Source of the DNA: Hyphococcus sp. | GTDB lineage: Bacteria > Pseudomonadota > Alphaproteobacteria > Caulobacterales > Parvularculaceae | Length of the DNA: 64,000 bases | NCBI GenBank assembly: GCA_021776335.1 | Contig: JAJFGB010000005.1 | Span: 1-64,000 of the forward strand | Direction: 5' to 3' | Part shown: positions 7,543-16,412 of the stretch, in pieces | How positions within the stretch are numbered: position 1 is the stretch's first letter | How the letters are laid out: each line of letters begins with the position of its first letter | Notes under the pieces: generated by a model | The model's database searches: none | Told to the model about the DNA's origin: nothing | Seen by the model: the letters and a program-made list of their open reading frames with translations, nothing else | Translations under genes and position numbers: made by a program

Positions 7543-8160
7543 TCACTCCGCCTTCTGGTAATGCCGTCTCTCCGGCCGGGCCTTGATCGCCAGCTCCAGG
7601 GTTTTTTCATTCGCCTTTTCCGCTTCGCGGTAAAGCTGGTAATGGCCGGAGGCGAGCTGGGCCGGCCAGCCCATGGCTTTGTTTCCGACTTTACGCACGC
7701 CGTAATGGCCGGCGGCCTGGCGCGTAAAGAACGGATTGTTCAGATGCGGGCGCGCCAGCGCGCAAAGGTCTGCACGATCATCGCAGATGATCGTGTTGAT
7801 CTGTTCGGGCAGGGTGATGTCGCCCACCGCGATGGTCGGAACGCCAACCTGTTGCTTGACGAATTCCGCAAAAGGCGTTTGCCACATGCGCCCGAACACC
7901 GGCTTTTGCCATTTCACGGTTTCGCCCGATGATGTGTGGATGATGTCGACGTCCGCCGCTTTGAAACTCTCGACAATTAGTCTAGGATAGGCGAGGGACA
8001 AGCCTTCGTTGGCCCAGTCGCTTGACGACACACTCGCCGACATTGGCTTTTTCTCCGGCCATATGGTGCGTATCGATTTAGAACATTCGACCGGAACCGT
8101 GATGCGATAGTCAAGATCGCAGCCATGCTCATCGTCTTGTCTTTTCGTGAATGGCAACAA
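7543..8160 (-). pseudogene. Decayed duplicate 3' end of the aryl-CoA flavoprotein gene
   Basis: This frame encodes a near copy of the last ~180 residues of the protein at 9878-12235. Shared segments include TPFAEFVKQQVGVPTIAVGD, CALARPHLNNPFFTRQAAGH and RRHYQKAE. Over about 430 bp from the stop codon, roughly nine bases in ten match by eye. Further in, the match decays (SDWANEGLSLAYPRLIVESF against SDWADGGLTLDDLKAIATSF), then fades to traces such as DDEHGCDLDYRI against VDDYGGDVANRV. It has no FAD domain, no start of its own and no promoter, so it is a remnant. It points the same way as the intact gene and borders the two-gene module. Confidence 0.85.
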
Positions 8161-8179
8161 GAAGCTAAAGGAGAGAGCA

Positions 8180-8596
8180 ATGAGTGATCAAGCAATTTCT
8201 GTAGATTTCGTAACCGAGGAATCTTCTGCGCCCGAGTACGTCGCTAAAATCGAGAAGAGTGGAGGCAAACTCGAAAACGCTGTAACACCATACACCATCC
8301 CCCCTGATCTCTTAGATGACTATTCGGATGCGCAGTTTGAACCCATAATGCTGGTAGCTGCGTTTGTGGGAACTGGATTCCTCATTAAACAAATCTCTGA
8401 TGTGTGGTTGGATCACACGCGGTCTGGAGGTCAAGTTATCGACACCCGAGGCGATAAGATTGCTGTTCGGGTTGCGCCATATCTGAAGCGAGGAACCCTC
8501 GTTCTACAATCCAAGGACGAAGTGAAAGTATTTCAGCCAAAGGATCGAGATACGGCGTTGCCCCTGCTTGAAAAGATTATTCTTGCTCATGGGTAG
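8180..8596 (+). CDS. Unrecognised 138-aa protein, first gene of HESVHYWQ module
   Basis: I do not recognise this family. The N-terminal ~50 residues are acidic and flexible. A possible short amphipathic or hydrophobic helix follows (EPIMLVAAFVGTGFLIKQI, residues ~59-77), then a beta-rich part (IDTRGDKIAVRVAP, GTLVLQSKDEVKVFQ). Size and layout faintly recall small effector-associated adaptor proteins of bacterial conflict systems, but no diagnostic motif supports that. ATG 8180 has an AAAGGAGAG ribosome site, one of the strongest in the window. Its stop overlaps the next gene's ATG (ATGGGTAG), so the two are coupled. Base composition matches the AT-richer island rather than the flanks. Confidence 0.75.
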   Translation: MSDQAISVDFVTEESSAPEYVAKIEKSGGKLENAVTPYTIPPDLLDDYSDAQFEPIMLVAAFVGTGFLIKQISDVWLDHTRSGGQVIDTRGDKIAVRVAPYLKRGTLVLQSKDEVKVFQPKDRDTALPLLEKIILAHG

Positions 8597-9776
8597 CGCA
8601 TTCAGACCCATCTCGGCGCTTATCGAAGTCGAATTTCCGTGGCGCGAAGCGAATCCCAAGACTCTTCGGCATCCGGCGATCCATAGGCCACAAGAATCGC
8701 GCATCGTATTTCATGAATCCGTGCACTACTGGCAGCAGTTGGGACAGGGCTTTATGACCAAAATCGCCCAAGAGGATTGGATACGGTTGCTGCTTTTTGA
8801 GAAAAACAATGTGGTGGCGGACCCAGGACCGTATCGCATCGAATTCGCGAGGCAGCACGTTGTGTCGGATTTTTCGGCACATGACCTCTTGGAGTCACTT
8901 GCGCGCTTCTGGGATGTGCATGCAATTGGTCCCCACCGATTGCTTGAAATGGAGTTTATTGATCCGCGGCGGAGCTTCAGCGAGTTGTTCAAAGAGCAGT
9001 ATTTTGCCTTCAAGAAGAAAGGCTTGATTGTTCATCCTGAACATGGCGGGTATTCAGACTTGGCCTTTGACATGACGATGGATGCAGCTGCAGGCAGCTA
9101 CGCGAAGCCCTACCAGTATGTTCGAGAGCGATTCAACTCCGTGGTCACCGGTACGGTATTTCCCTTAGCTGGTTACTTTGCGCTGCAGACCAAAAAACCG
9201 ATCGACGTATTCTTGAAAATCATCGACACAGTCGTGCCAAACCTTGAACACCCTCCTAGAGGGCGAGCGATACATGACCTATGGAAAACCTACTATTCAC
9301 TGATCCGTGACCACACTTTGCGAATTGCTCATCAACTCAAGATCGGTGATCTCATACTTACGGCCGCGTTAATCAAAAAAGGTCCGCTTCAAGATCACCC
9401 TGTTTATCGATGGATTTTTATTGAGCTCGACCGGGCACGTCGAGCGCTGGAGGATACGCCCTTTGCGAGCGAACTGGCGCAAACTTTTGGCCACGTCCCG
9501 CATGGTTTGCGCGGTGTATTGGCAACCGACTTCTGCCTATCGTGCCCCGGAGACACTTCGAACCGGAGCTTTTTGGTGGAATGGCTAGCTCCACTGTGCG
9601 TGCTGTTTCCAAATGGAAAACGCTGGCTCTTGACAGAACTTCACCGACGCGAACTCGTGCCTAGGATCGATGATTTAGAACGGGAAGTGTCCGAGGATCG
9701 GCTTAAAGTTGCGGAAGACGCTATGAATGTCCAAGAAAGATGGCTGGCATTTCGCCGATCGGCTCGTGGTTACTAG
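8589..9776 (+). CDS. Putative HExxH metalloprotease-like protein (HESVHYWQ)
   Basis: Predicted 395-aa protein of unknown function. Its one recognisable signature is IVFHESVHYWQQLG (residues ~39-52), an HExxH zinc-binding helix of metallopeptidase type; no third ligand can be named with confidence. The remainder is mostly helical with many Trp, Arg and aromatic residues, and a CLSC pair in LATDFCLSCPGD. No signal peptide or clear membrane span is seen. ATG 8589 overlaps the previous gene's stop; a TTG at 8568 is possible but has no better ribosome site. Position beside CBASS, the island composition and flanking gene-end repeats suggest a defence or conflict role. That is inference only. Confidence 0.75.
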   Translation: MGSAFRPISALIEVEFPWREANPKTLRHPAIHRPQESRIVFHESVHYWQQLGQGFMTKIAQEDWIRLLLFEKNNVVADPGPYRIEFARQHVVSDFSAHDLLESLARFWDVHAIGPHRLLEMEFIDPRRSFSELFKEQYFAFKKKGLIVHPEHGGYSDLAFDMTMDAAAGSYAKPYQYVRERFNSVVTGTVFPLAGYFALQTKKPIDVFLKIIDTVVPNLEHPPRGRAIHDLWKTYYSLIRDHTLRIAHQLKIGDLILTAALIKKGPLQDHPVYRWIFIELDRARRALEDTPFASELAQTFGHVPHGLRGVLATDFCLSCPGDTSNRSFLVEWLAPLCVLFPNGKRWLLTELHRRELVPRIDDLEREVSEDRLKVAEDAMNVQERWLAFRRSARGY

Positions 9777-9877
9777 ATCATACTGGGTTTTCGGCATGAC
9801 CGCTCCCGGCTAAAGTGAAATACCCTGTTCAACCAGAAATCAGAGAAGTTTTTCAACACGATCGCCGTGCTATCCGT

Positions 9878-12235
9878 TCACTCAGCCTTCTGGTAATGCC
9901 GTCTGTTCGGCCGGGCCTTGATCGCCAGCTCCAGGGCTTTTTCATTCGCCTTTTCCGCTTCGCGATAAAGCTGGTAATGGCCGGAGGCGAGCTGGGCCGG
10001 CCAGCCCATTTGTTTGTTACCCGTTTTCCTGACGCCGTAATGGCCGGCGGCCTGGCGCGTAAAGAACGGATTGTTCAAATGCGGGCGCGCCAGCGCGCAT
10101 AAATCTGCGCGATCATCGCAGATGATCGTGTTGATCTGTTCGGGGAGGGTAATGTCGCCCACCGCGATGGTCGGAACGCCCACCTGTTGTTTGACGAATT
10201 CCGCGAAAGGCGTTTGCCACATGCGCCCGAAGACCGGCTTTTGCCATTTGACGGTTTCGCCCGACGATGTGTGGATGATGTCAACGCCTGCGTCTTTGAA
10301 ACTTGTCGCGATGGCTTTGAGGTCATCAAGGGTCAAACCGCCGTCGGCCCAGTCGCTTGACGAGAGACGCACGGACATGGGTTTGTCGCCGGGCCAGACG
10401 TCGCGCAGGGCGTTGAAAACTTCCAGCGGGAACTTCACGCGGTTGGCGACATCGCCGCCATAATCATCCACACGCTGATTGGTGAGGGGCGAGAGAAAAC
10501 TCGCCAGCAGATAACCATGGGCGCAATGGAGTTCGAGCATGTCAAAGCCCGCCGCGTCGCCCCGCTGTGCGGCGGCGACGAAACTGTCGCGCACGTCATC
10601 CATCCGGGCGCGGGTCATTTCAGCGGGCGTATCGGAGGCGCCGTCAATATAAGGAATGGGCGATGCTGAAATCAGCGGCCAGTTGCCGTCGTGCATGGGC
10701 ATGTCCATGCCGAATTCGGGCGCCTTGGTTGATCCCTTGCGGCCCGCGTGTCCCAGTTGCAGCGCGATCTTTGTTTCCGTCGTCTCGTGAATGAAATCGA
10801 CAATGCGTTTCCATTGGGCGGTCTGCGCGTCGTTCCACAATCCGGTGCAGCCGGTCGTGATCCGCGCATCGGGGGTGGGGCAGGTCATCTCGGTGACAAT
10901 CAGCCCGACGCCGCCCAGGGCCCGGGCGGTATAATGGGTGAAATGCCAGTCGGTGAGATCGCCGTTCTCGGCGCAATATTGCGCCATGGGCGCCATGACA
11001 ACGCGGTTGGCGACGGTCATGTCACGCAGGGTGAAAGGCGTGAACATCGGCGTCGGGCGATCCGCCGCGACATCGCGGCCGGTGCGGGTTTCATAGCGCG
11101 CGTAAAACTCGTCTTCCGCGGCTTTATGGAAGGCGGCGTCGCGCAGTTTCAGATTATCCCAGGTGACCGACTTGCCGCGCGACATGACGGAGAATGCGAA
11201 CGCGTAATGGTCTTTTTCCCAATGCACCGGCATGTTTTCAAACCAGCGTAACGAAACCTCGGCGTTATGCTGGGTGATTTCCACGGGCGTGCGGCGGGTC
11301 GTTTCATAGGTTTCAAAAACCCGCGGCAAATCCTTGCCGTGATCGATCACCGCATCGGAAAGCGCGATGGCGCATTCCATGGCCAGCTTGGTGCCGGAGC
11401 CGATTGACCAGTGGGCCGTCGCCTTGTTGTCGCCGATGAGCACCATGTTGTTATGGCTCCAGCGCTCGCAAATAATTTTCGGAAAGTTGCGCCACATGGA
11501 ACGATTGATCAAAAAGTCGTGGCCCTGAAGGTCGTCTTTGAAAACCCCTTCAAGATATGTTGCGGTTTCTTCTTCACTCATCCCCTCAAAACCACAGGCG
11601 GCCCAGCATTCCGGCGTCGTTTCAACAACCCAGGTCGAGTGGCCTTCTTCATATTGATAGGTGTGGGCGCAAAAATGCCCGTGTTCGGTCTCGCGGAAAA
11701 AGAACGTGAACGCGTCAAGGGGGCGGGTGGAACCGAGCCAGGTGAATTTATTGCGCTTTTCTTCGATTTTGACGCCGAATTCGTTTTCATATTTTTTGCG
11801 GAAGCCGCTATTGATGCCGTCGGCCAGCACAACGAGGTCGCTCGTCTGACATTTTTCTTCAAATGTCGCGTCGTCGATGTGACTGGAAAAATGCATGTTG
11901 ACGCCCACAGCAGTGCAACGGTCTTGCAGCATTTTTAATAAAGTCTTGCGGGAACAGCCGGCAAAACCATTGCCGCCGACAATGGTGCGATTGCCCTTGT
12001 GCTCGATCACAATGTCGGACCAATAGGCGAAATTGTCCTTGATCAGTTCATAGCTTTCAGGGTCAGCGGCGAGAAACTCGTCCAGCGTCTCATCGGAAAA
12101 AACAACGCCGAAGCCGAATGTGTCATCGGCACGGTTTTGTTCGTAAACATCAATCTCGCATTCTGGATTTCGCTTTTTGGTGAGCAGCGCGAAATAAAGC
12201 CCGCCGGGTCCGCCGCCAATGACTGAAATTTTCAT
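9878..12235 (-). CDS. Two-domain aryl-CoA monooxygenase/reductase flavoprotein
   Basis: Predicted 785-aa fusion. Residues 1-~390 are an FAD aromatic hydroxylase (IGGGPGGLYFALL at 5-17, then GFGVVFSDETL and VLIGDNKATAHWSIGSG). Residues ~395-785 are an Old Yellow Enzyme-type FMN barrel (FTPFTLRDMTVANRVVMAPM, LQLGHAGRKGS, HCAHGYLLASFLSPLTNQR). This architecture is that of 2-aminobenzoyl-CoA monooxygenase/reductase and salicylyl-CoA 5-hydroxylase, which dearomatise an aryl-CoA thioester in hybrid aerobic pathways. The substrate here is inferred from that family. It lies 142 bp downstream of the RidA gene, separated by a hairpin repeat, so it may end the same operon. Its 3' end is duplicated at 7543-8160. 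Confidence 0.9.
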   Translation of the reverse strand: MKISVIGGGPGGLYFALLTKKRNPECEIDVYEQNRADDTFGFGVVFSDETLDEFLAADPESYELIKDNFAYWSDIVIEHKGNRTIVGGNGFAGCSRKTLLKMLQDRCTAVGVNMHFSSHIDDATFEEKCQTSDLVVLADGINSGFRKKYENEFGVKIEEKRNKFTWLGSTRPLDAFTFFFRETEHGHFCAHTYQYEEGHSTWVVETTPECWAACGFEGMSEEETATYLEGVFKDDLQGHDFLINRSMWRNFPKIICERWSHNNMVLIGDNKATAHWSIGSGTKLAMECAIALSDAVIDHGKDLPRVFETYETTRRTPVEITQHNAEVSLRWFENMPVHWEKDHYAFAFSVMSRGKSVTWDNLKLRDAAFHKAAEDEFYARYETRTGRDVAADRPTPMFTPFTLRDMTVANRVVMAPMAQYCAENGDLTDWHFTHYTARALGGVGLIVTEMTCPTPDARITTGCTGLWNDAQTAQWKRIVDFIHETTETKIALQLGHAGRKGSTKAPEFGMDMPMHDGNWPLISASPIPYIDGASDTPAEMTRARMDDVRDSFVAAAQRGDAAGFDMLELHCAHGYLLASFLSPLTNQRVDDYGGDVANRVKFPLEVFNALRDVWPGDKPMSVRLSSSDWADGGLTLDDLKAIATSFKDAGVDIIHTSSGETVKWQKPVFGRMWQTPFAEFVKQQVGVPTIAVGDITLPEQINTIICDDRADLCALARPHLNNPFFTRQAAGHYGVRKTGNKQMGWPAQLASGHYQLYREAEKANEKALELAIKARPNRRHYQKAE

Positions 12236-12263
12236 TGTTCTTTCTTTCGCTTTAAATTCCGAT

Positions 12264-12357
12264 CTTCATCCTGAGGAGAAAAAATTTCTTCGTCCTTCGT
12301 GACACGCGTTTTTCAAGCGCGCCCTCAGGATGAAGAAATTTTTTCGTCACGAAGGAC
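12264..12357. repeat. Nested inverted repeat between ridA-like and flavoprotein genes
   Basis: Three arm pairs face each other: cttcatcctgagg with cctcaggatgaag, aaaaaatttcttc with gaagaaatttttt, and gtccttcgtgac with gtcacgaaggac. The segment can form a large compound hairpin. It belongs with the repeat at 1-113 and lies in the only sizeable gap of the catabolic operon, where it might attenuate or stabilise the transcript. Confidence 0.8.
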
Positions 12358-12377
12358 CGCCGCAACGCGCTGCAACA

Positions 12378-12773
12378 TCACTCCGCCACCACGGCCGTCG
12401 CTTCAATCTCCACTTTCGCCGCGTCTTCCATCAGCGCGGTCACCTGCACCACCGCCATGCAGGGAAAAACCTTGCCCAAAGTCTCGCGCCATGCGGCGCC
12501 GACCGCAGCGGCGTTATCGAGATATTCGCGCTTGTCGGTGACGTAACAGGTCATGCGCACGATATCGGTCGGCGCGGCGCCGCCTTCATTCAGGATGGCG
12601 ACAATGTTTTCGAGGGTCTGGCGGAACTGCGCGACAAATCCGTCGGGGAATTCTTCTTGTTCGTTCCAGCCGACAACGCCAGCGGTAAAAACCTGTCGCC
12701 CTTGGGCGGCAATGCCATTGGCGTAGCCTTTGGGGCGCGGCCAGCCTTCCGGTTGCAAAATCTGATGGCTCAT
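12378..12773 (-). CDS. RidA/YjgF-family protein
   Basis: Predicted 131-aa member of the Rid family, trimeric proteins that hydrolyse reactive enamine/imine intermediates. Family features include [18 protein letters not shown] near the N-terminus, [18 protein letters not shown], and [14 protein letters not shown]. The typical RidA catalytic arginine segment is not clearly conserved, so it is better placed in a RidA-like subgroup. Its ATG overlaps the acyl-CoA dehydrogenase stop by 4 nt. An enamine hydrolase suits a pathway that makes amino-cyclohexenone CoA intermediates from 2-aminobenzoyl-CoA, which supports that substrate over salicylyl-CoA, though only by inference. Confidence 0.85.
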   Translation of the reverse strand: MSHQILQPEGWPRPKGYANGIAAQGRQVFTAGVVGWNEQEEFPDGFVAQFRQTLENIVAILNEGGAAPTDIVRMTCYVTDKREYLDNAAAVGAAWRETLGKVFPCMAVVQVTALMEDAAKVEIEATAVVAE

Positions 12774-13951
12774 TTCAGCGCCTCCGGTGGTCTGAAGTTT
12801 TGAAGGTGCTGGCGCGCGATGACGATTTTTTGAACTTCCGATGCGCCCTCATAAATCCGCAGCGCGCGAATTTCCCGGTAAAGCTCTTCGACCTTCACGC
12901 CTTTTTTAACGCCGAGCCCGCCAAACATCTGCACGGCTTTATCAATGACAAGCTGCGCCTGATCCGTCGCAAAAAGTTTCGCCATGGCCGCTTCGCGGGT
13001 GACGCGGGTTTTCTTCACGTCCTTGGTCCAGGCCGAGCGATAGACAAGAAGCGCGGCGGCGTCGATATCGAGCGCCATTTCCGCAAGGCTTGCCTGGGCC
13101 AGGGGCAAATCGGAAAGCGTCGCGCCGAACATCTTACGCGTCAGGGCGCGGGCGGTTGCGTCATCCAAAGCGCGGCGGGCAAAGCCCAGCGCCGCGGCGC
13201 CGACGGTGGTGCGGAAAATATCAAGGGTCGCGAGCGCGGCTTTAAAGCCCGCGCCTTCTTCGCCGACGATATTGCTCGCGGGGACGCGGCATTGCTCAAA
13301 TTTCAAGCGGCCCAGCGGGTGCGGCGCGATCACATCAATGCGTTCCGTGACGGAAAAGCCCGGCGTGTCAGCGTCAACAACAACAGCGGTGACACCCGCC
13401 GGTGAGCGCGCGAACAGCGTATAAAAATCCGCAATGCCGCCATTTGAAATCCAGGTCTTTTCGCCGTCGATCACATAGCCGCCGCCATCATGCTGCATGG
13501 CGGTGGAGAGCGCGGCGGCGTCAGAGCCCGCATCTTCTTCGGAAAGCGCGAACGCCGCGATCTTTTCGCCGGTGGCGACCGCAGGCAGATATTTTTGCTT
13601 GATCGCATCGGAGGCAAAAAGGCTGATCGCGCCGGAGCCAAGGCCCTGCATCGCGAAACAAAAATCAGCAAGGCCCGAATGGCGCGCGAGGGTCTCGCGG
13701 ATGATCGCAAGTGAGCGCACATCAAGGTCATCATGGACGCCGCCATAGGCGGCCGGAACGCAGTAATGCAGCCAGCCGCCATCGCCTAAAGCTTTCACAA
13801 GGGCGCGGCAGGTTCCGTCGAGATCTTTATGGGCGTCTTCGCCCTCGGTAATCGCGGGGAGGGTTGCCGCCGCCCAGGCGTCAAGAGCGATCGCGAGCTC
13901 TTTATGATGGGGCTCAAAAAACGGCCAGTCGAGAAAGGTGCGGTCTGTCAT
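12770..13951 (-). CDS. Acyl-CoA dehydrogenase
   Basis: Predicted 393-aa FAD enzyme of the acyl-CoA dehydrogenase fold, full length. It shows the FAD/substrate signature [15 protein letters not shown], the second signature (ISNGG with KTWIS), the helical C-terminal domain with QMFGGLGV, and [15 protein letters not shown] near the C-terminus, the usual end of the active-site region. It would introduce a double bond alpha-beta to the thioester of a ring or ring-cleavage intermediate. The ATG abuts the enoyl-CoA hydratase stop with no gap, and its own stop overlaps the RidA start. It belongs to the MarR-controlled operon. Confidence 0.92.
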   Translation of the reverse strand: MTDRTFLDWPFFEPHHKELAIALDAWAAATLPAITEGEDAHKDLDGTCRALVKALGDGGWLHYCVPAAYGGVHDDLDVRSLAIIRETLARHSGLADFCFAMQGLGSGAISLFASDAIKQKYLPAVATGEKIAAFALSEEDAGSDAAALSTAMQHDGGGYVIDGEKTWISNGGIADFYTLFARSPAGVTAVVVDADTPGFSVTERIDVIAPHPLGRLKFEQCRVPASNIVGEEGAGFKAALATLDIFRTTVGAAALGFARRALDDATARALTRKMFGATLSDLPLAQASLAEMALDIDAAALLVYRSAWTKDVKKTRVTREAAMAKLFATDQAQLVIDKAVQMFGGLGVKKGVKVEELYREIRALRIYEGASEVQKIVIARQHLQNFRPPEALK

Positions 13952-14761
13952 TTAATCGCCCTCGAATTTTGGTTTTTCCTTGGCGACAAAGGCGTTGTAA
14001 GCGCGCTCGAAATCCTTTGTCTGCATACAGATCGCCTGCGCCTGGGCTTCGGCCTCTATTGCCGTATCAAGGCTCATATCCCATTCCATATTCAACTGGT
14101 TCTTGGTGACGCCATTGGCAAAGCTCGGGCCGGCGGCGAGCTTTGTCGCCATTTTCATGGCGTGGTCGTCAAGTTGCGCCGCATCCACGATCTGGTTGAA
14201 ATAGCCCCAGTTAAAACCTTCTTCTGCGGAAAAGCTGCGCCCAAAGAAAAGAAGCTCGCTGGCGCGGCCCTGGCCGATAATGCGCGGCAGCATTGCGCAA
14301 GCGCCCATGTCGCAGCCGGCAAGACCGACGCGATTGAAAAGAAATGCGGTTTTAGCCTCTGGCGTGGCGTAACGAATGTCCGACGCCATGGAGATGATCG
14401 CGCCGGCGCCGACGCTGACCCCGTCAATGGCGGCGATGATCGGCTGCGGACAGCCGCGCATGGCTTTGACGAGATCGCCGGTCATGCGGGTAAAATCGAG
14501 AAGTTCCGGCATGCCCATTTTCGTGAGCGGCCCGATAATGTCGTGAACATCGCCGCCGGAACAAAAATTGCCGCCATTGGAACCAAAGATGACCGCCTTT
14601 ACCTCTTTGGCGTAGACAAGATCGCGAAAGAGATTGCGCAGCTCCGCATATGAATCGAAGGTCAGCGGGTTTTTGCGCTCCGGGCGGCTCAGTGTAATCC
14701 GCGCCACGCCATTGTCGAATTGCCAGTTGAAATGTTGCGGCTTGAAGCTTTTCGGGTTCAT
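13952..14761 (-). CDS. Enoyl-CoA hydratase/isomerase family protein
   Basis: Predicted 269-aa crotonase-fold enzyme. The N-terminal strand motif [19 protein letters not shown], the first oxyanion segment ([17 protein letters not shown]) and the second ([20 protein letters not shown]) are intact. A catalytic glutamate of the hydratase type is not evident in the expected helix, so isomerase or ring-hydrolase activity is possible. In aryl-CoA pathways such enzymes hydrate or open the dearomatised ring. Its start overlaps the MarR stop by 4 nt and its stop touches the acyl-CoA dehydrogenase start. Confidence 0.88.
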   Translation of the reverse strand: MNPKSFKPQHFNWQFDNGVARITLSRPERKNPLTFDSYAELRNLFRDLVYAKEVKAVIFGSNGGNFCSGGDVHDIIGPLTKMGMPELLDFTRMTGDLVKAMRGCPQPIIAAIDGVSVGAGAIISMASDIRYATPEAKTAFLFNRVGLAGCDMGACAMLPRIIGQGRASELLFFGRSFSAEEGFNWGYFNQIVDAAQLDDHAMKMATKLAAGPSFANGVTKNQLNMEWDMSLDTAIEAEAQAQAICMQTKDFERAYNAFVAKEKPKFEGD

Positions 14762-15222
14762 GCTGCGTCCTTTCGCGTCTGTCCGCCGGTTTGCGACAGG
14801 TTGAGTTTGCCCATTAGTTTTTGAATGGTAGCGAGTTCGGGTTTTGACAGGCCGGCAAAGACATCAGCAATCCACGCCTGATGTTCTGCTGCCATTTTCG
14901 CAAACAGCTTTTCGCCTTTTTTCGTGAGGCTGAAAATCGCGACGCGCGCGTCTTCGCGGTCGGTTTTGCGTTTCACCAATCCGTCGCGGATCAAGGGCGC
15001 TGTCACTTGCGTTGTGTTGCCGTCGGTCACCATCAGCTTTTGCGACAGGGCCCCGGCGCGCAGGCCTTCGGGCCCGGCGCGATCGAGGGCGGACAAAACA
15101 TCAAAGCGGGAAATAGAAAGACCAAATTGCGACCTGAATTCCGTATCGGTGAATTTCTTGATGGCGTTTGAGGCGCGCAACAGCTCCAGCCAGGTGCGTA
15201 AAGCGTCGCGGGTTTCACTCAT
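14758..15222 (-). CDS. MarR-family transcriptional regulator
   Basis: Predicted 154-aa winged-helix dimer. Helices [15 protein letters not shown] and [14 protein letters not shown] lead to the recognition region ([22 protein letters not shown]) and the wing ([23 protein letters not shown]). It sits second in the operon, overlapping both neighbours by 4 nt, so its level tracks the operon. MarR proteins in aryl-CoA catabolic clusters commonly repress until the aromatic acyl-CoA binds. The near-identical sites at 15978-15994 and 16021-16037 upstream of the first gene are its probable operators. Confidence 0.9.
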   Translation of the reverse strand: MSETRDALRTWLELLRASNAIKKFTDTEFRSQFGLSISRFDVLSALDRAGPEGLRAGALSQKLMVTDGNTTQVTAPLIRDGLVKRKTDREDARVAIFSLTKKGEKLFAKMAAEHQAWIADVFAGLSKPELATIQKLMGKLNLSQTGGQTRKDAA

Positions 15223-15968
15223 GACGCGGTCTCCCCGCCGTCAATGATGATCGACTGACCATTCACGGATGCGGCGCCGTCGCTCGCGAGCCACAAAGCG
15301 GCGCTCGCGACTTCTTCCGGCGTCACAAGCCGTCCCATGGGATTGTCTTTAACAAAGGCGGCGAGTGCGTCTTCGCGGCTCATTTTTGTTTTCGCGACAA
15401 TATTGTCGATAGCGTCATCGATCAGCGGCGTATCGGTAAAGCCCGGACAGATTGCGTTGACGGTAATACCGGTTTTCGCCAGTTCCAGCGCCAGACTTTT
15501 CACCCATCCCAAGACGCCATGTTTTGCAGCCGCATAGGCGCCGGTAAAAGGATAGGCCTTGAGCGACGCGGTCGACGCAATGGCGATGAACCGGCCCCAG
15601 CCGCGGGTCCGCATGGACGGCAGACTTTCGCGCGCACAAAGATAAGCGCTCGTCAAATTGACGGCGATCATCTGATCCCACATCTCGCGTCTGGTTTTAA
15701 GCGCCGGCGCCGTCGCCGCCGCGCCGGCATTGGCGACAAAAATATCAATCACGCCCGCGGCTTTGACGCCGTCGATGACCGATTGTTCGTCGGTGACATC
15801 CATTTCCACAAAAGGAAAACCGGATTTTTCAAGGCGCGCCGCATTTCGGCCCGCAATGGTTACCTCATGGCCGGCGGCGGAGAGTTCCCGCGCAATCGCG
15901 AGGCCGATGCCCGAGCCGCCGCCTGTAATAAAGGCGCGGCGCGGCGATGAGGGCGAGGGAGCGTTCAT
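15219..15968 (-). CDS. SDR-family 3-hydroxyacyl-CoA dehydrogenase-type oxidoreductase
   Basis: Predicted 249-aa short-chain dehydrogenase. The NAD(P) motif TGGGSGIGLA is at residues ~15-24, FVANAGAA follows near 85-92, the serine is in AIASTAS and the catalytic YAAAK motif is present; the C-terminus SVNGQSIIIDGG is typical. It probably oxidises a hydroxyacyl-CoA of the aryl-CoA pathway. It is the first gene of the operon. Its ATG (15966-15968) lies only about 8 nt from the inferred -10 (15976-15981), so the message may be leaderless or nearly so. Confidence 0.9.
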   Translation of the reverse strand: MNAPSPSSPRRAFITGGGSGIGLAIARELSAAGHEVTIAGRNAARLEKSGFPFVEMDVTDEQSVIDGVKAAGVIDIFVANAGAAATAPALKTRREMWDQMIAVNLTSAYLCARESLPSMRTRGWGRFIAIASTASLKAYPFTGAYAAAKHGVLGWVKSLALELAKTGITVNAICPGFTDTPLIDDAIDNIVAKTKMSREDALAAFVKDNPMGRLVTPEEVASAALWLASDGAASVNGQSIIIDGGETAS

Positions 15969-15975
15969 AGATAAT

Positions 15976-16037
15976 AGTTTAGCATTAAAATAAATTGCGT
16001 CAACGCTTTCAAAAATTTATTTTAGGATTAAAATAAA
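15976..16037 (-). promoter_or_regulatory. Promoter and twin MarR operator candidates
   Basis: TTTAGcATTAAAATAAA (15978-15994) and TTTAGgATTAAAATAAA (16021-16037) match at 16 of 17 positions, 43 bp apart (about four helical turns). Each contains an AT-rich dyad TTTA-N4-TAAA. On the minus strand a promoter TTGACG (15998-16003), 16-bp spacer, TAAACT (15976-15981) is covered by the first site, as expected for MarR repression. Confidence 0.65.
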
Positions 16038-16099
16038 GTGAATTTCGTTGGTTTTCTTGAGTTTTTAGTTGGGGGAGAGGGTGACATTTTGCAGTAGCT

Positions 16100-16276
16100 G
16101 TCATCCCGGGGGCGGCGTAGCCGAAACCCGGGATCCATGGCGCCGCCTTTTCGCTGGAACAAGATTGGCGACGGAGCACCATGGATCCCGGATCAGCAGT
16201 GCAGCACTGCGTGCCGCAATGCATCCGGGATGACGCTTGAGTATGTGGTGCGGCGTGTCCTTTCTCGTCATCCCGG
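16100..16276. repeat. Dispersed 'gtcatcccgg' palindromic repeats
   Basis: gtcatcccggg at 16100 pairs with the inverted cccgggatgac-type sequence near 16222-16234. Inside, cccgggatccatgg and ccatggatcccgg form an inner inverted pair. Another gtcatcccgg starts at 16267. These are typical non-coding alphaproteobacterial repeat modules. Confidence 0.75.
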
Positions 16277-16412
16277 ACGCGCTGCGGCATCTTTGATGAC
16301 GCTGCGCAGGTTGATCGAACTCGATCAACGGGACCCACGCGCGATGCGAAACAGAGTTGGCCGCGCCGCCAAACGCGCGGTAGATTGATTAAATGAGCCG
16401 GGGAGAAAACCG

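Larger units (their letters stand above)
15969..16412. other. Divergent intergenic region with MarR sites and repeats
   Basis: No gene seen. The left 70 bp hold the operon promoter and duplicated operator-like sites. From 16100 to about 16280 there are dispersed 'gtcatcccgg' palindromes. The right end carries GGGGAG at 16400-16405, the ribosome site of the FadB-like gene; its promoter is not obvious. Confidence 0.6.

Noticed and set aside
2390-9877. Prophage or integrative element with its own recombinase
   Set aside because: No integrase, transposase, tRNA or phage structural gene is visible despite island-like composition.
13829-14653. 274-aa plus-strand frame
   Set aside because: Antisense to acyl-CoA dehydrogenase and enoyl-CoA hydratase, both with intact motifs.
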